64,000 nt of DNA from Allolobophora icterica (Eukaryota > Annelida > Clitellata > Crassiclitellata > Lumbricidae), in contig OY744608.1 in assembly GCA_963556255.1 (NCBI GenBank), forward strand, positions 14,609,640 to 14,673,639, in the 5' to 3' direction. The notes under the pieces were generated by a model. It searched no databases and had not been told where the DNA came from. It worked only from the letters and a program-made list of their open reading frames with translations. Position numbers and translations under genes: made by a program. Below are positions 25,601 to 40,600 of the stretch, one piece after another. Positions within the stretch are counted from its first letter, which is position 1; each line of letters begins with the position of its first letter.

Positions 25601-28600
25601 GCTTCTCTCGATAACCATGTCGTTGTTGTGATTTTCTTCTTCTTTGGAATGTGCTTATCTGCGACTTCGACTATTGTTTTCTTCATCCTCTCCCATAGGT
25701 TGTTCGAATCCTCTTCCTCTTCTATCTCATCTCTCTCTAGTACTTCAAACCGATTCTTTATTTCCATCCTGTATTCCAGTGTGATACCCTTGCAGTCGTA
25801 TCTGATCAATCGATCTCCTTTCTTTATCTTTTTCAATTTCGTTCTCAGTGTTGCTACCAATAGCTCATGGTCAGTTCCACAGTCCGCTCCTGGCCTTGTT
25901 CTCACATCTCTTATTGTGCTTTTCCATCTTTTGTTTATCAGTATGTAGTCAATCTGGTTCCTATGCTTCCCATTCGGTGACGTCCATGTGTACAGTCTTC
26001 TCTTAGGCTGTTCGAACCATGTGTTCATAATTCCTAAGCCATTCCCTTTGCAAAACTCAACAAGTCTTTCTCCTGCTTCATTCTGTTCACCCAGGCCATG
26101 ACTACCTAATGTGTCTCCATCCCCTCCGGTGCATTGACCCACCTTCGCATTGAAGTCACCTATGATCACTAGTACGTCGCCCTTCGGAGTTCTGTCCACT
26201 GTACTTTGCAGGCTGGTGTAAAAACCCTCGTGTTCCTCTTCTGACGATATCGATGTTGGAGCATATACCTGTATAATGGTTATGTTGACCTTTCTTCCTC
26301 TGAATCTTACACTCAAAATTCTATCACTCACTGTATCATATCCCATTATCGCATTTGCGCTTGACTTGTCATGTAATTGCAGCTAAGCAAAAAGAATTTT
26401 TGAGTACAAATCCACCATAAAATAATGACTAAGGGTATTCCTTCATTCAAGTAAATCAAATGAAAACAAATCGCCATTGTCGCTCAATTACCTTGCTGGG
26501 CATCATATCAGTGCTCGGTGGAGTTTGGAGCTCGATGATTGAGTGCAGCAGATCTTGGCACACGTCCTGTAAATGCTGGATCGGATCGGCAATAACCATC
26601 TTGGCACTGGCGACGCTTGCTGACAAGAGTGGCAACGTCGTCGGGAATGGCAATGGTGACAAAAGCTGCTGCCTTGTCTGCTCCTGTTGCAGCTCTTGCA
26701 GCAGAAGCAATAGTTCCATGTGCATTGAAGCGAGACCGCCACCGCACGAACCGTGCAGGACACCATAGCTGAGCAGCGTGCTCAGGAGCTGTTGATTCGC
26801 TTTGAGCCATTTCTTACGACGTGCAATGCGATTCATCTTGGCGTCAAAATCGGACTTCTCTGCGAGCATGACGTCATGTAGTGTCAGTCCAGCACCTTCT
26901 AACTGCAGTGGAGGTGCCTTGAAGGCATCAGCAGCCTCATCACTTGTGATCACGTTGGGAGCTATTACCATGAGAAACAAGAAGCAAGAAAGCAATTGAA
27001 ATACACAAGAATCAGCGCATGTGAGGTACTTAAAATGCCCTAAATTTAGTGTCTTGACACATACATACATCATACATACTACATACATACAAGCATGAAT
27101 GCATATATACATACATACATACGTATATGCACACACGCACGCACGCACGCACACACACACACACAAATGAACAGCACATAGCTGAAACATAGGGTCATAA
27201 CAAGACGATTTAACACAACGAGATGCATTGGTTCCCAGTCACTTTTAGTACGCCTTCCTACACGTTGTCAAAACTCTTTTTTTTATATCACTATAATCAT
27301 TTTGAATTCTGCACACTGGTAAATAATCAACAACATTACATAGATAGCTTCATTATTGTCTAAACTATATTTGCATGTAAGTATATTTTGAAATAAAAGT
27401 TAAATCCTCCAGCCAGCCAGCCAGAAGCAAACACATTAAACCATATTACAACTATCGTAAGAGCTGTATCAAAGAATCTCAACATCATAGAACAAGGCTA
27501 CGTCTGGACATTGTCAAAGAAAACACATCAAGCGAAGAGGGACTTCAAACATCTTAGATTTATACTACAAACACAACAAGGCCTTTGGTATTTGTGACTC
27601 ACAAGCAGGCAGAAAATCACACGACCAACATGGCTATTTGTTCATTTATTTACATAATGGTATGTACATGTATGCAATCATTGTACAACGTAATGCACGT
27701 GTAAGATGCAAAGAAAGACTACTTACTTACTTAACTCTACAGACAAGAGTCAGTGTCTCCAGTCAGATTCCTATGTTAGTCGCGCGGTTGGAGACTCACC
27801 TGTCGTCTTGTCCGTCATCACAGCACTTAGATCAGACCCATAGTTGCAGAGTTTCTTCAGAACTTCTACCTCCTTCTCCAGCCAGATGTAGAGCTGGTAC
27901 CTCAGCTGACCGCCATCCACCTCAAATCCAGTCGCCAGTGTTGCCAGCTCAATTACCATGATTTTGATGCATGCGATGAACTTCAGCTGCTGTGCCATGA
28001 TGTCACATCCTACTGCACCAACTTTAGCAACATCAACATCAGCATCCAACTTCAATAGTTCATTTCCCATGACAACAGCCTTATCTGCTGGTCTCTTTTC
28101 AGTTTCCTCCTCCCCCTCCTCTTCACCAGAAGATTGAAACTTCAGGTCTAATTCCTCGTCCGCTGCAAACTTTGTCACCGGAGCACTCCAGTCGAATTCG
28201 CTCGCCGACTCCGTTACTGGATTGCTCCAGTCGACACTTCCTGCAGTTGCGAATGCCTCTGCTTTTCCAGTTTCTGCCCTGCCTTGATCAGCTGTATGGG
28301 AACTTGATTTATATGGCATGCTGTCAGTGCTTGCAACTTGTGTCAGGTCCGACTCCAAGTTGATGATGTCTGGGAGCTTGTTAAGCACCTCAAGAGCCAG
28401 CATTGGGCAGCCGTTCTTAAAATGCTCGTGAGCTGTCATGAAGTAAAGCCGGCGTTCAGCAGGTGTAATACGGTCAACATACGTCACGTTCTTTTCACCA
28501 GCAGAGACCTTGCTGCCGTATGAAAACCCAGACAGCAGCACGGTCTGGCTGTTGTCTGCTGCCGTAGCTGCAAGATGCTGGCGCACAAGCAATGGATGCG

Positions 28601-31600
28601 TTCTCAGGTAGTTGTAGAAGTTGAAGACGCTCAAATTTGTACCAAGGCTCTCCGTTCGGCTGCTCTTGCGCTCGAGCTGCCTCGCAATGGTTGGCGTTTC
28701 AGCAGTGAGCAGCGTGCTCAGAGCGGATGAATAATCCTTAATGATCCAGTATGCCATACTGCGCAGGAATGGGTCAGATGATGCACGTGACGGGTCTTGG
28801 CACTGGCCTGTCTCATCGCAGCCGAGAATATCTTCGTACAGTAAGCGTTTGAAACTGGATGGTACTGAGTCCTCGATGTCGCTTTCGTAGAGACGAAGAA
28901 TGACAAGAGCCAGCTGAAGATCTTCCAGTTTCGTCAAACAAACCTAGAACCACAGAAACGAATGAATGTAAGTAACACACATCTCTGTTTAAAATTTTCT
29001 TACTGAATAGCAGTTTATTTTATTTTTATTAAACTATTATTATGGTCTATAATTATTGTTCTGGTGTGCAGTTGCATAGTGTTATTGTTATAGTTAATAG
29101 TTAGTACAACAGAAGTGGCTCTTGAATGAAAGGTTCTTTAAAGGAATAGTACAAGTAAAGTTGAAGTAGGTTCAACAGCATGTAACCACTTGTCATGGTT
29201 TCCTTAGAAACCAAAGAGTCATTTCAAATAGTTTCCATGCTGTATAGATCACTGTTACAAAAAGACTTAATGGCAAACTTTAAACAGAAACAGACGACAG
29301 AGTTGAAAATTCACAAAAATGCAAATTGTTAACTTTGTTTAGTTCTGCAAAACCTTTATTCACAGCATAAGAAAATGCATTAAAGCTCTGGTTTTAAGAT
29401 ATAAACGATCAATCATTTAGTGAAGTGTTTCAAGTTAAAGCAAAACTAGTCTAATTAACTCAAAAAGAACAGTTTTGTAACTATTAGTCTCTATAGAGGC
29501 CAACAAAGTAAATGTCTCTGTGACATTAACACAAAGTAATGTAACATAATGTAACCAAATATTAATGACATTTATATAGCACCTTTTGTGATATATAAAT
29601 CATTAAACGATTTCTGAGTGTATCAGAACAAGGAGTGCCAGTCTGAAAAAACCGACTAAGTACAGATTCAGATGGATGAACAAAACACGTGCTAAAGCAC
29701 AAAATACCTCGACACAATCTCGCACGGCACCACCAAGAAGAAAGAAGGCTGCAGCCCGATGAAACTTCTGCTTTCCCAGCAGCACAAAAGCATTCTTTAG
29801 TGCTGCTTTGCGCCAACGCTCCTCGGTGAAGTTGTTCTTGAAGAACTGTGCCATCTTTGAGTTGTCAACAGACCTGCAACACAAACCACTCGAGTAACTC
29901 ATACCATCTGCACCACTTTTCACTTCACATCTATTCCGTCAAACGCCGAAAATCATTCACTTCGATGAGGGTGAGGTGTTGACGGATACGGAGTGCCTCT
30001 GAGGAGCCTCCCTGGAAGATGCAATATATAGATGTGCAACTGCCGTTTCTACATGCTCCACAAACTGTTAGCTGTCACACAACACCTGAATCACAATATT
30101 TATCAAATTCCCCAGTAAAGAGATGTGGAGATTTCTATCTTTCTGATAGGCTAACAAACAGATATTACATATTCTGCTTAAGAAAAATGAGACGAACTTA
30201 TGGAATGCAACATGGTACCCATTTCATTGATTGCTTCCTTTCTGATGAGGAATATGTGGGTTCAAGCCTCCTCTGAGATTATTATTACCTTGTCTTAATT
30301 TTAAGCAAGTCTTTAATGCATAGCTATACAGTGCCTATCCCAATCAGTGATGCTGGAACAATATAAATTTAAGAATTACCGTTTACAGGCCATTCTTTGG
30401 TGAGATTAAACTCTCCAAATGTGCAAGAAGGGTTTAGAACAAAATCTCACCTGAAAAGGCCCCACAAGACATTCTTCTTCTTCATGGCCATGTAGAAGAG
30501 AGCAGCATCCAGTGGATCCTTACTTGCCACAAACGCTTCTTTAGCAAGCTGAAAACACGGATACATCGAAATCAGAGTACGATCACAGGATTTTCACCAG
30601 CGATGCCACAGAAAACTTTTTATGCCCTTCACAAAGTCATTCTCTTATCAAAGCCTCTTTCAGGCTCTAAAGAAGACAGTAAGTCTGTGTTAATCCTGAC
30701 GTGACAATCGCTCAGAACAACAAGTTCATCATTATTAAGAATTAGTTCCTCAAAATGTTGAAAATTAATTTCCAAAGACCTGAGACTGCAGTTGAATTAA
30801 TCCTAGCTGTAAACCTAATTTACTAATTCACACAAAAAAAGAAATTTTAATCCAGAAAAAGCAAAAAACCAGATGAAAAGCATTCTGCTTTACACACACC
30901 GCACTATGCACTCTAATTAAATTAAGACAGATTATTTCCATATGACTGATAGCCATTGACAGAGTAATCTGCAATGAATACCTGTAGGTATTCTGTATTT
31001 AATTTTTGGCAATTATTTATGTTTTGTGACTTAAATCACTTCAAAATAACAAAATAAAAAGTCAGATACCTTTTCAAAACACCTGGTCAGCGTGTTGACA
31101 TTGCGCAGCCACCAACCAGCACCAAACTGACGAAGCTCCGCCCAGGTTGGCGATCCCTTTTGCATGCATGGCAAAGAATCCAGCAGTTCCTGATGGATGA
31201 AAACACAAGATCCAATCAACTTCTATGATCAGCCTTATTATGATTATTATTATTATGAACACTTTCATCATGTCACAAAGTCACAAAGAAATGCGAATCT
31301 GAGGCGTGTTTAATCAGTTGCCAGGTGAAGAGCGGTTGATATCCGGATCTTTGAAAACTAAACAGGTTTGGATGAAAAAAGTTACAAAATCAAATAAATG
31401 CCTGTGATAAGCCTTAGTTTTTGATGAAAAAACATTTGATGAAACAAAAACCAAATCAATGCCTGTAATAAGCCTTAAATTTTCATAATTTTCTATGAAA
31501 AAACATGACCAATCAACTTGTGTAGTTTTGGGACTGCTACTAAGAATGTTGGTAGAGGTGTGTAACAGATAAAACTAATGATTCCATTTCTTTACCATAC

Positions 31601-34600
31601 CATACCATCTACCATACCTATGGGAAGCTTCTACAGTTTCAGTTCAACTCGACCATCGAGTGATGAGTTATAGTAATACTGCAACAGATAAGAGTAGATC
31701 CGATGAGATAATTTTCAATGTTGATCATCTGAGAAGACAAATTGATGTCTTACATCTGCAGTTACATAACACTGCTGACGAGTGGAAACAGGAAAAAGAC
31801 AGGACCATACCATTTCACAGCATTATCACATAATAGTACCACTATTCTGTTTCCTTACTTACTTACTTACTTACTTACTTACCTGATACTGGGTTTCTGT
31901 TATACAAACCATTCGCCTTATCACACAATTATCTTACACTGCCATTTATTTTATTTCATGCAATTTCTTATAGCAATGTTGTTGTGGATGTTGCTGATGA
32001 ATAAACAAGGAATTGGTAATGGAACCTCGGTTTGTACTGGTTTTACCTTTCGCCTCAACAATATGGTGATCCTCCGTTGTTGTTACTTTTAATTTTGCTA
32101 TTCATCAAACGATTTAAGTAATTGATTGGTTGATTGGTATTTAAAGTCAAAGTTTGACGAGACCCATCACGCCTTACCTGTTGTGACTCAGAATGGAAAG
32201 CCCAGATGTAGTATGCTGGACTGAGACCCTGCTGCTGAAGCTGAGCTCTCTGTCTCATTGGAAGTGTGTTCATCAGGTAGATGTGATGCCTGGCAGCAAG
32301 CAAGAACCGCAATCCACAGTCGTCAATCGCTTCTGGTACAACCATCTCATTCTCTTTGGTTTCTGAGCTGCTGGTTTCTAAAAGAAATCGGTTTAACTTT
32401 TCCTTTACACTTGCAATTACTGAAACTATGCTATGATAAGGTCTTTAGGGAAGCTAAAAGCTCATTTATTACACACATTTTCGATAGCAGTTGCTCTTAC
32501 CCTGCTATAGATGCAAATGTACCCCTCTTTCTAAAGCGACCGTTAAGCCTCAACTCTGCTATTTGTCAATGAATTGATCAGGTGAGATACTTCACTACTA
32601 CTACTGCCTGTTTGAATGGGTGCCATGCCATTTACAAGTGCATACATGGGCGGCGATGTAGGGGGGCGGGGGGACATGTCCCCCACACCTTTAAGAGTGG
32701 GGGGGACACTCCATGCATTTGTCCCCCCCACATTTTGAAGAAACACCAAAAAAGGCGGAGAAATGTAATTGCGCGTGAGGGTTTTCGCAGCGTTTTTGAC
32801 CAGACGAGGTAAAAGTAAATTTTTTGAGCAGAAGTGTCCCCCCCAAAATTAAGACAAAGAAGAAGGAATTCATCCCAAAAAAGTTAAAATTTTGTAGACG
32901 AAGAAATCATAAAAAAATTATTATTGCCGGGAGACGGGAAAAAGTTGTAAAACGTGGCGAATGACTAAAAAAAGGTCATCAACTTTTTTTCGAGATGAAA
33001 TCGATAATTTTTGCGGAGATGAATTGGTGAAAATTAAAGTGGGTGAAAGTGGGAAAAAAAGTTAAGAAGTGGGAAAAAAAGAAGAGGATAGTGTTAGAAA
33101 AAGTTGTAAAAAGAGGTGAACGACTAAAAAAAAGGTCATCAACTTTTTTTCGAGATGAAATCGATATTTTTTCGGAGATGAAGTTTTTGATAAATGTTTT
33201 TTTGGGACAAGATTTTTCAAAACCGGTCGTCGACGAGATCGTGGCCGACTTTGCCCCCCCCCCACCTCTCAGACAAGATCGCCGCCACTGAGTGCATAGC
33301 AACAACAGAACTTCATTTTAAATTATGCATACAACACGTGTCATTAGCATAACATGTATATTAAGTTATTCTAGTTCACAACTTCATTCACCATTCACTT
33401 ACCATTTTTAGATGCCACCTCAGAACCAGCAAAATCCACTTTGAAGTTTGCCACTGTTCCTGCCAGAGCCAAAAGGTACATCTGATCCAGACTGGACATT
33501 CCAGGCAGTTGGGTATGAACCAGGTGACGCGCTAGTAGACTGGCCTGGGCTGGGCTGAACGAGTTCGGGCTGTGCACCTTCTTGACGACTGGCTCCGCAA
33601 CCGGCTTCGAGCCCAGAAGATCACCCAAGTCAAACGGGTCCTCGATCACATCCTCTGCCGTTTCGAAGTTGAAGAGCGAGTTATAGTCATCATTTTCAGA
33701 AGTTGTTTGATTCTTTGCAGCTGTTGGCACATCAACTGCGCTGGAAAATGAGACGTCATCATCGGCAGCAAGCAGAGCATAGAGTGGCAGAGGTGGAATG
33801 GATGAAATCTCCAGGTAGTCGGTCTGCGATTCCTCAGGGATCGTCACCAGGCCATCTATTGGACTCTTTGGGCTTGTTACCGAGAGATTGCGGTTGTGGA
33901 CGGCACGGTGCCAGCCGCCAGGCCCGTGTTCTCCGGTTCCGTCCGTTCCACAAGTAGAATCTCCGCCACCGATGCATCTAAGGAGGTGCGAAAGAATCGC
34001 CTTGACGCGCCGAATCTTTCCAAAGTTGAGAAGCTCGATAAGTTGCTTGGGATGGTACTGCGGGAGACAAGGATTTGCCAGATGAGCCGCCTCAAACAAA
34101 CCGCACTCTTGGATAATTCGAAGGCTGCAGAAGCTCTCACTTTTAGGGAGCTCTGCAGCTTCGATCACTCTCGAATCCTTGCGTTTCTCTTTCTTTTCGG
34201 CCAAGATCGACAGGTTAGCGATCGATGCGTTGAGCTTCAGACCCGACAGAGATTTTGAGAGGGTTGTGTTGAGAGGCATGAGGAAACTGGCAGATGATGC
34301 CAAGGTGCATTTTCCTGGGTCCAGCTCCATGGCTGTTGCATCCTTCATTAGTGATTCTTCGCCTGGTATCTTCCATTGCGAGTAGACGTGAATTTCGTTG
34401 TCCATGCCTACAACCAGAATGCCATTACGAACCCACGATATGTGCATGGGAAGCGAAGGTAGTCCATCCGCAGTATTCAAGTCTACGCTCCTCAGTTTCA
34501 TCCAGCGCAGCTCCGGAACAAACGTCATCACCGCCATGGACTTAGTCTTCTGCAGAGGCCCACGTGCGGTTGGCCTTGGCCGCGGGCCATCATCCTTCAC

Positions 34601-37600
34601 CTCCTTCTCGGCCATCACCGAAGCCAGCTCCCCCGACACCGCTGCGTAGAGAAGGACCTGCGACCCGACTCCGACGGTTAGTATGTGTGAACCATCTTCT
34701 GTTGACACCCAGTCCAGGTGGACAAGGTGTTTCGTATGAAGTGGAACGGTTTTTCCAGGTTTGTTACTCAGATGCCTACGGACGCTCTTTACGGTTGCCG
34801 AGCTCGGAACTGGAACCGTCCGCACGATTGCTGGAGTCGTGGAGGTCGGGGATGGACTCTGCAAGGTGAATTGACTGTCAAGATCACCGTCGAAGATCAA
34901 ACTCAAATCGACTTCGATCTTGGGGTCTGATATAACGACATTCTTCAGCTCTATTTTATCTTCTAATGTCCATTCTGATCCACCTGACAAAGACAACATT
35001 CAGCATCCATAGAAATGATAACGGCAAAAAGGCAGACATAACAATACTGCAAAATATCCACTGCAGACCTAGAAAGGAGGGCAAATAACAATACACCAAA
35101 CTAGGTACTTTAAATTATTCTTTTGGTTTGAATACAAAGTGGCTTCTGAAAATTGGCAATTCATTTTAGAACAATGAACAACACAAAGACATGTGCTTTA
35201 GGCAAATATCCTTCAACAACAGCATGATACCTCTAGCACAGCGGTTCTCAACCTTTTTAGCGCGGCGACCCCTTCACAATATTTCCAAAGTTGTGGCGAC
35301 CCCCAACAATAAAATTGATTTTTGCTACCATCATGATGCATTTCATTTTTCACCAGTTGACAATCCATACGCATAGTACATAATAAATCATTAATCAACA
35401 AAAACAATTTGCAATTTTTGTTGGTAATAGTTTTGAAAATTTTAAAGTAAAATTTAATAAATGAAATGTTTACTTGATGTTTAATATTTATTGTGTACTG
35501 TGTAGTTTACTATGACTGTACAATTAAGATTAAAAATTTCAATGCCAGCTGTTTCATATAAAGTTTAGACATTACTTCAGATTTAAGAAGGAAACAAAGC
35601 TACAAAAGGCCAACAATATTATTTCAATTATAACCAGAAACATGATGGAGCTTTGCAATTCAAATTTCTGAAAGTTCCAGCCGACCCCTAACAAATCGTA
35701 AGGCAACCCCCGTCGGGGTCGCGACCCACAGGTTGAGAACCGCTGCTCTAGCAAAATCACTAATGAAGTACTTCCATATCTTATCACACTCTCAGTAATG
35801 CAGTGCAGTATTTTATTTGCTGTAAAAATGTGCATAAATGTACACCATATCACTATTACTAACATGTCATCTGCGCTGCACTCTGGTGTTAAATGTTTCG
35901 CAATGTGCTGGAATGTAATGTAGTTTACTGTATATCCCAACTTATAGTAATGCCTCTCAATGTATCATATAGTGTGGAGATACCACAGAATTAACCAAAC
36001 TCCAATGACATGTACAATCAACTCACCAGTTGACTCGCACTGGTATATGGCAACGCACAGGTTGACGTACTGGTCGTGAGGACTCTCTGCCCGTGTCTTG
36101 ACCCCTCCACTGCGATATGCCACTGCAATTCTTCCGCTGTAGGCACAGCTAACAGCAAGCACCTTACCTACGAAAGTTTTACACAGGAAACATTACTTTT
36201 GCATCATTCAAATAAAAAACTTTAAAAGTGTTATATGAATACAGCAATTTAAAATGAAAAGTGATGCAAAAATAACAGCCAATTTCTAAAAGTTCTGATA
36301 ATGGAACAGTGTAGAAAAAGGCTGGTTCAGTCTTAGCAAGCCTTGAGTTGGTTGATAAAAGCAAAATGAAACCATTTGCCTCAGTGACAAGGAACACAAT
36401 CAGATTAATGTAATGAAAATGTTACAAATGATACAGCATGGATCACAAGCAAAACGACATCAAGGGAGCATTAACAAGTCATGAAAATGAGACATAAATC
36501 AATGACACATACTGATTTTCACAAAGCAAAAGCATTCAGAAGACTCAGGAATGCAATCGGTCATCAAGTGGTGCAATTTGACGATGTTGAATTAAACTTT
36601 CAAGATAAAATGCAAAGAAGTGCTTACAAAATTATAGAAGCCGAGAGAATCATGCCACCGCAATTAACAGCACAGCCAGCCACCAACCTCCAACATAGAT
36701 ACTGCTTGTGTCTTCAGTCTGGATCATCATCTCCCACTCCTTCCACGTGTAGGAAGAACCAACTCCAGGCGCCACTCCATCGCTCAGTGGCGAACGACTG
36801 ACCTCACAGCGCCAGAAGCGCACACATCCATCCGTGCAAGCGGTCGAGATGAGATACGGTGCAAAGCATGCTGGGTAGATGGAGGAGGAACTCAGGTGAC
36901 CTGCGGCTACAGTTGCTCTGCTTACACCAACACCAGATGGCAGTGGAAGAGTCTGGGTGGAAACCTAAATAAATAAGATGGCACATCGTATCCTTCACCA
37001 TAGCATAAGAATCATAAACATTTTTAAAGAAAAATTATGCAAACAATCAACATCCATGACTACAGAAACCAATTTATGCCAAGTAACCAAGTTTTTTTTA
37101 CAAATTCAACACAATCTGTCAGGATTTTCAGGTGCACCTACGTTGAGTGGTCATCAATTTGATATTGAGGTGTTTGACAGTGTAGTGGTTAGCATGCTGG
37201 ACTGTCAATCGAGAGGTCAGGGGTTCAAATCCCAACCAGGGCAGATTCTGGTTCAAGATTTCTGCTCCACCTTCACCCCTTAGCCAAATCAGTTATAATG
37301 AGCACAATGAACGTACACTGTCGGTGGGAACATGAGACGGTGAGGGAGAGGACTAGCCACCCGCCCTCTGAGGCTAAGAAAATGAAGTCGCTAGCACTTC
37401 ATACCCATAGCTGCCTCAGGGCTAGCTTAAGGGACTGCTCTTCTTCTTCTTCGTCAATTTGATATCACTTGGCAAATCTGCTCGTCTCAGTTTTACACGC
37501 CTAAATTCAACCATCAGTTGATACCTTGGGCATTATGAAAAAGACACTATATAAGTTATTGGATTAGATTTATGATAGAGTTACCCTATTCCAGAGCAGA

Positions 37601-40600
37601 CCAAAGGCACTTCATCATTTCACAGTCCACATATAATCGATTCTCAACTTCAGTCATTCAACGCACACCAATCATCAAATCCCTTGATCGTGTATAAGAA
37701 ACACCAATCAACAAGAAAGATCTGAATACCTTCACAGTATTAATAAAGAGCGGTGGTGATGCACTTTCTTGGCTCTGCTGTCCATTCCCTTCAGTCTTCT
37801 TAGACAGACGGTAGTTTGGCCCGGTGAAAGAGGATGGGGCACTAGATGGCCTAAACTCATCAGTATCTGTTTCATCCTCTTGAACAAATATTGTGTCATG
37901 GGTGTAATCAACCCCAACAGAGATTTCTGCAATAAACATAACCCAGTTAAGATATATTTCCAAATTCTACTCTGAAACAACCAACACGTTTGCAACAGTC
38001 CATTGCATGGTAGAATTTGAAATCGCAATAGAAATGGGCTCCAGTGTTCCACTGAAGCAATGCATTTGAAGTCAGTTCAGAAAACATGTAAGAACAGTGA
38101 CTAATGCCACAAGAATAATATCAAACAGAAGGTAAGAAAAATGTTTTACGGAAACTAAAAAAGCTTGTTTTATTCAATATAATAACTGGGAGGATTAATA
38201 AGTTTGTTAACTTTAGTGAATACTGAAGAAATATCAGCAACAAGTATCCACTGTAATAAGTATCCATTTATAACAAGTATCCATTCATAACAGGTATCCA
38301 TTTATAACAAGTATCCATTTGTAACAAGTATCCATTTATAATAAGTATCCATTTATAACAAGTATTCATTCATAACAGGTATCCATTTATAACAAGTATC
38401 CGTTTGTAACAAGTATCCATTTATAATAAATATCCATTTATAACAAGTATCCATTTATAACAGGTATCCATTTATAACAAGTATCCATCTGTAACAAGTA
38501 TCCATTTATAACAAGTATCCATTTATAACAGGTATCCATTTAAAACAAGAATCCATTTTCCGTTTTCTGACAAGTATCCATCGTTTTCATATGGCTTGTT
38601 TTATATGGCCATGTCTTAGCGCCTTTCCAAGGCTCAGAAAAAAGCACTATATAAATGGTGAGATACATGCATACATATACCAACAGACATTCTAATAAAC
38701 ATTTACTTCATCTTAACCCATACTGCATAGAAATCAGACTCTTCTGAAAGCTGCTCAACTAATGATATTTCTGTAGCACTTGGCAATCATTTCGACCATT
38801 TTGAAAGAGCAAAAGGACATTTCAAGGCACAATGAGCCGAATAAAAGTCGACATAACTAACCCTGCGACGCAACGATGATCTTCCACATGTGAATGACAG
38901 CACTGAGGTCAGGCAGCTTTTCAATGACAACAAGATAGAAATGTTCTTCAAAAACAGACAGACTCTGCAAGTCAACGGCCGTTGTCTCAACGTTGCTCTT
39001 TGCTTTCAGGTCATACACAGTCGATCGACAACCGGCGACAAGCTGCTCCTGAAAGACGTGGATCAGCTGGATATTCTTCCAGCTCTGTACACAAACAACG
39101 GAACCAACAGAATAGATTCCATGTCACTCTTCAAAATACAGCCTGGCCCAATCAGTCACTTGAAATTTGAAGCAAACAAATAGGAATGGATTCCGACATT
39201 TTTTTATTTCCTCTGGTGACCGTTGGACTGCCTAATCTTTATTTGCCACTCTTGGCTTAAACTGGATCTACCGACAACTAAACCTAAAACTAAAAGCACA
39301 TTTGCGGTGGATTTAGTTACATTATCTTGCGCTTTATAAATCAACTTACAATACTAATAACAATAATAATAAACTGGAAAAATACATCACCTGTTAAATT
39401 GCTTTTAGGCATCCAGTTTGTTACTAACGAAGTGAGAGAAATCATCCAATAACTAATACTAAACAAAATGATGCATAACCACAATGACACAAAGACACTT
39501 AATTCATGTTACAGAAGTGACTTAGACCTGTGTGGCTTCAGTGATGGGAAGAAGTTCCACGATACACCCGGGTCGAGATGTTGACTGTAGACTGACGATC
39601 TTCAGCAGGCTTTGGACGCCATCAGGTGAGATGCTCTTTAAAGGACTGGAAATTTCCTCAGAACCAAGGAGGCTATCTGAGCCACACTCGTTCATGCTCT
39701 AAAGATGAAAGAAACAAATAATAACTTACCAAAACAAAATAGTCCAGAACAAGTAGCTCAGTAACCTGTAACAAGAACTTTTTTCTTTTAGCGTCAGATC
39801 AAGAAATCCTCTGAACACTTTTCAAGATGATGTCACGTGAGCGCGCCATTAAGATTACAATCATGAAATATCAGTAGTGTGAACAAGAAAACCAAAGGTA
39901 AAATAAAACAGAAGTCTTAGGAATAAGTTTTAAAAATGAAGAATTAAGAAACACTCAGAAAGTCCTTGCACCTTATCGGATCCCATGTCAGTGCACAAAA
40001 GATTCAGTAATGAAGCTGGATGGCTCACCAAAAGAAGGCAGGGATGATGAAAGTGCTGTGCTGAAAACTACAACTACAATGTACACAACAACACTGATCC
40101 AACTGCGAGTGATTACCTTCATCTGAAGCACTCACATTCTTGGCATGCAAACCAAAATTATTTCATGGTTTCATAAAACACAAGTTCACTAATTAATTTA
40201 AAACTAATTTCATGGTAGCTAGGAATACAGCAGAAAAGAAACGCTTCACCGGACACAGTTCAAGAACACCAGAAACTTATTCACCTGTTTGTGTTTTCCA
40301 GATTCCCGTTCAGCCAGAATAGCTCTGCCATCGAGAACTGCCTGATAAATGCGTAGGCTAACACCGTCTGAAGCAACGAACAGAGCACTTGGAGAATTGC
40401 TCTTGCTGCCCAACGATGAACTGAAATATGAAGACATACCTTGACAACAGCACTTCTAAAATGCATGAAAATATGTTACAGACTTTTACCATGCAAGCCT
40501 GAAAAAATCTGTAAATGATTTTTATTACCGGTAGTTTTTTATATTAATATAACACACAATTTTTTCACACCAACTCTGAATAAACCCTAAAGTAACGTGA

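Noticed and set aside
33703..34930. Several plus-strand frames opposite exon 19
   Set aside because: Antisense shadows. The minus strand carries clear DMXL sequence.
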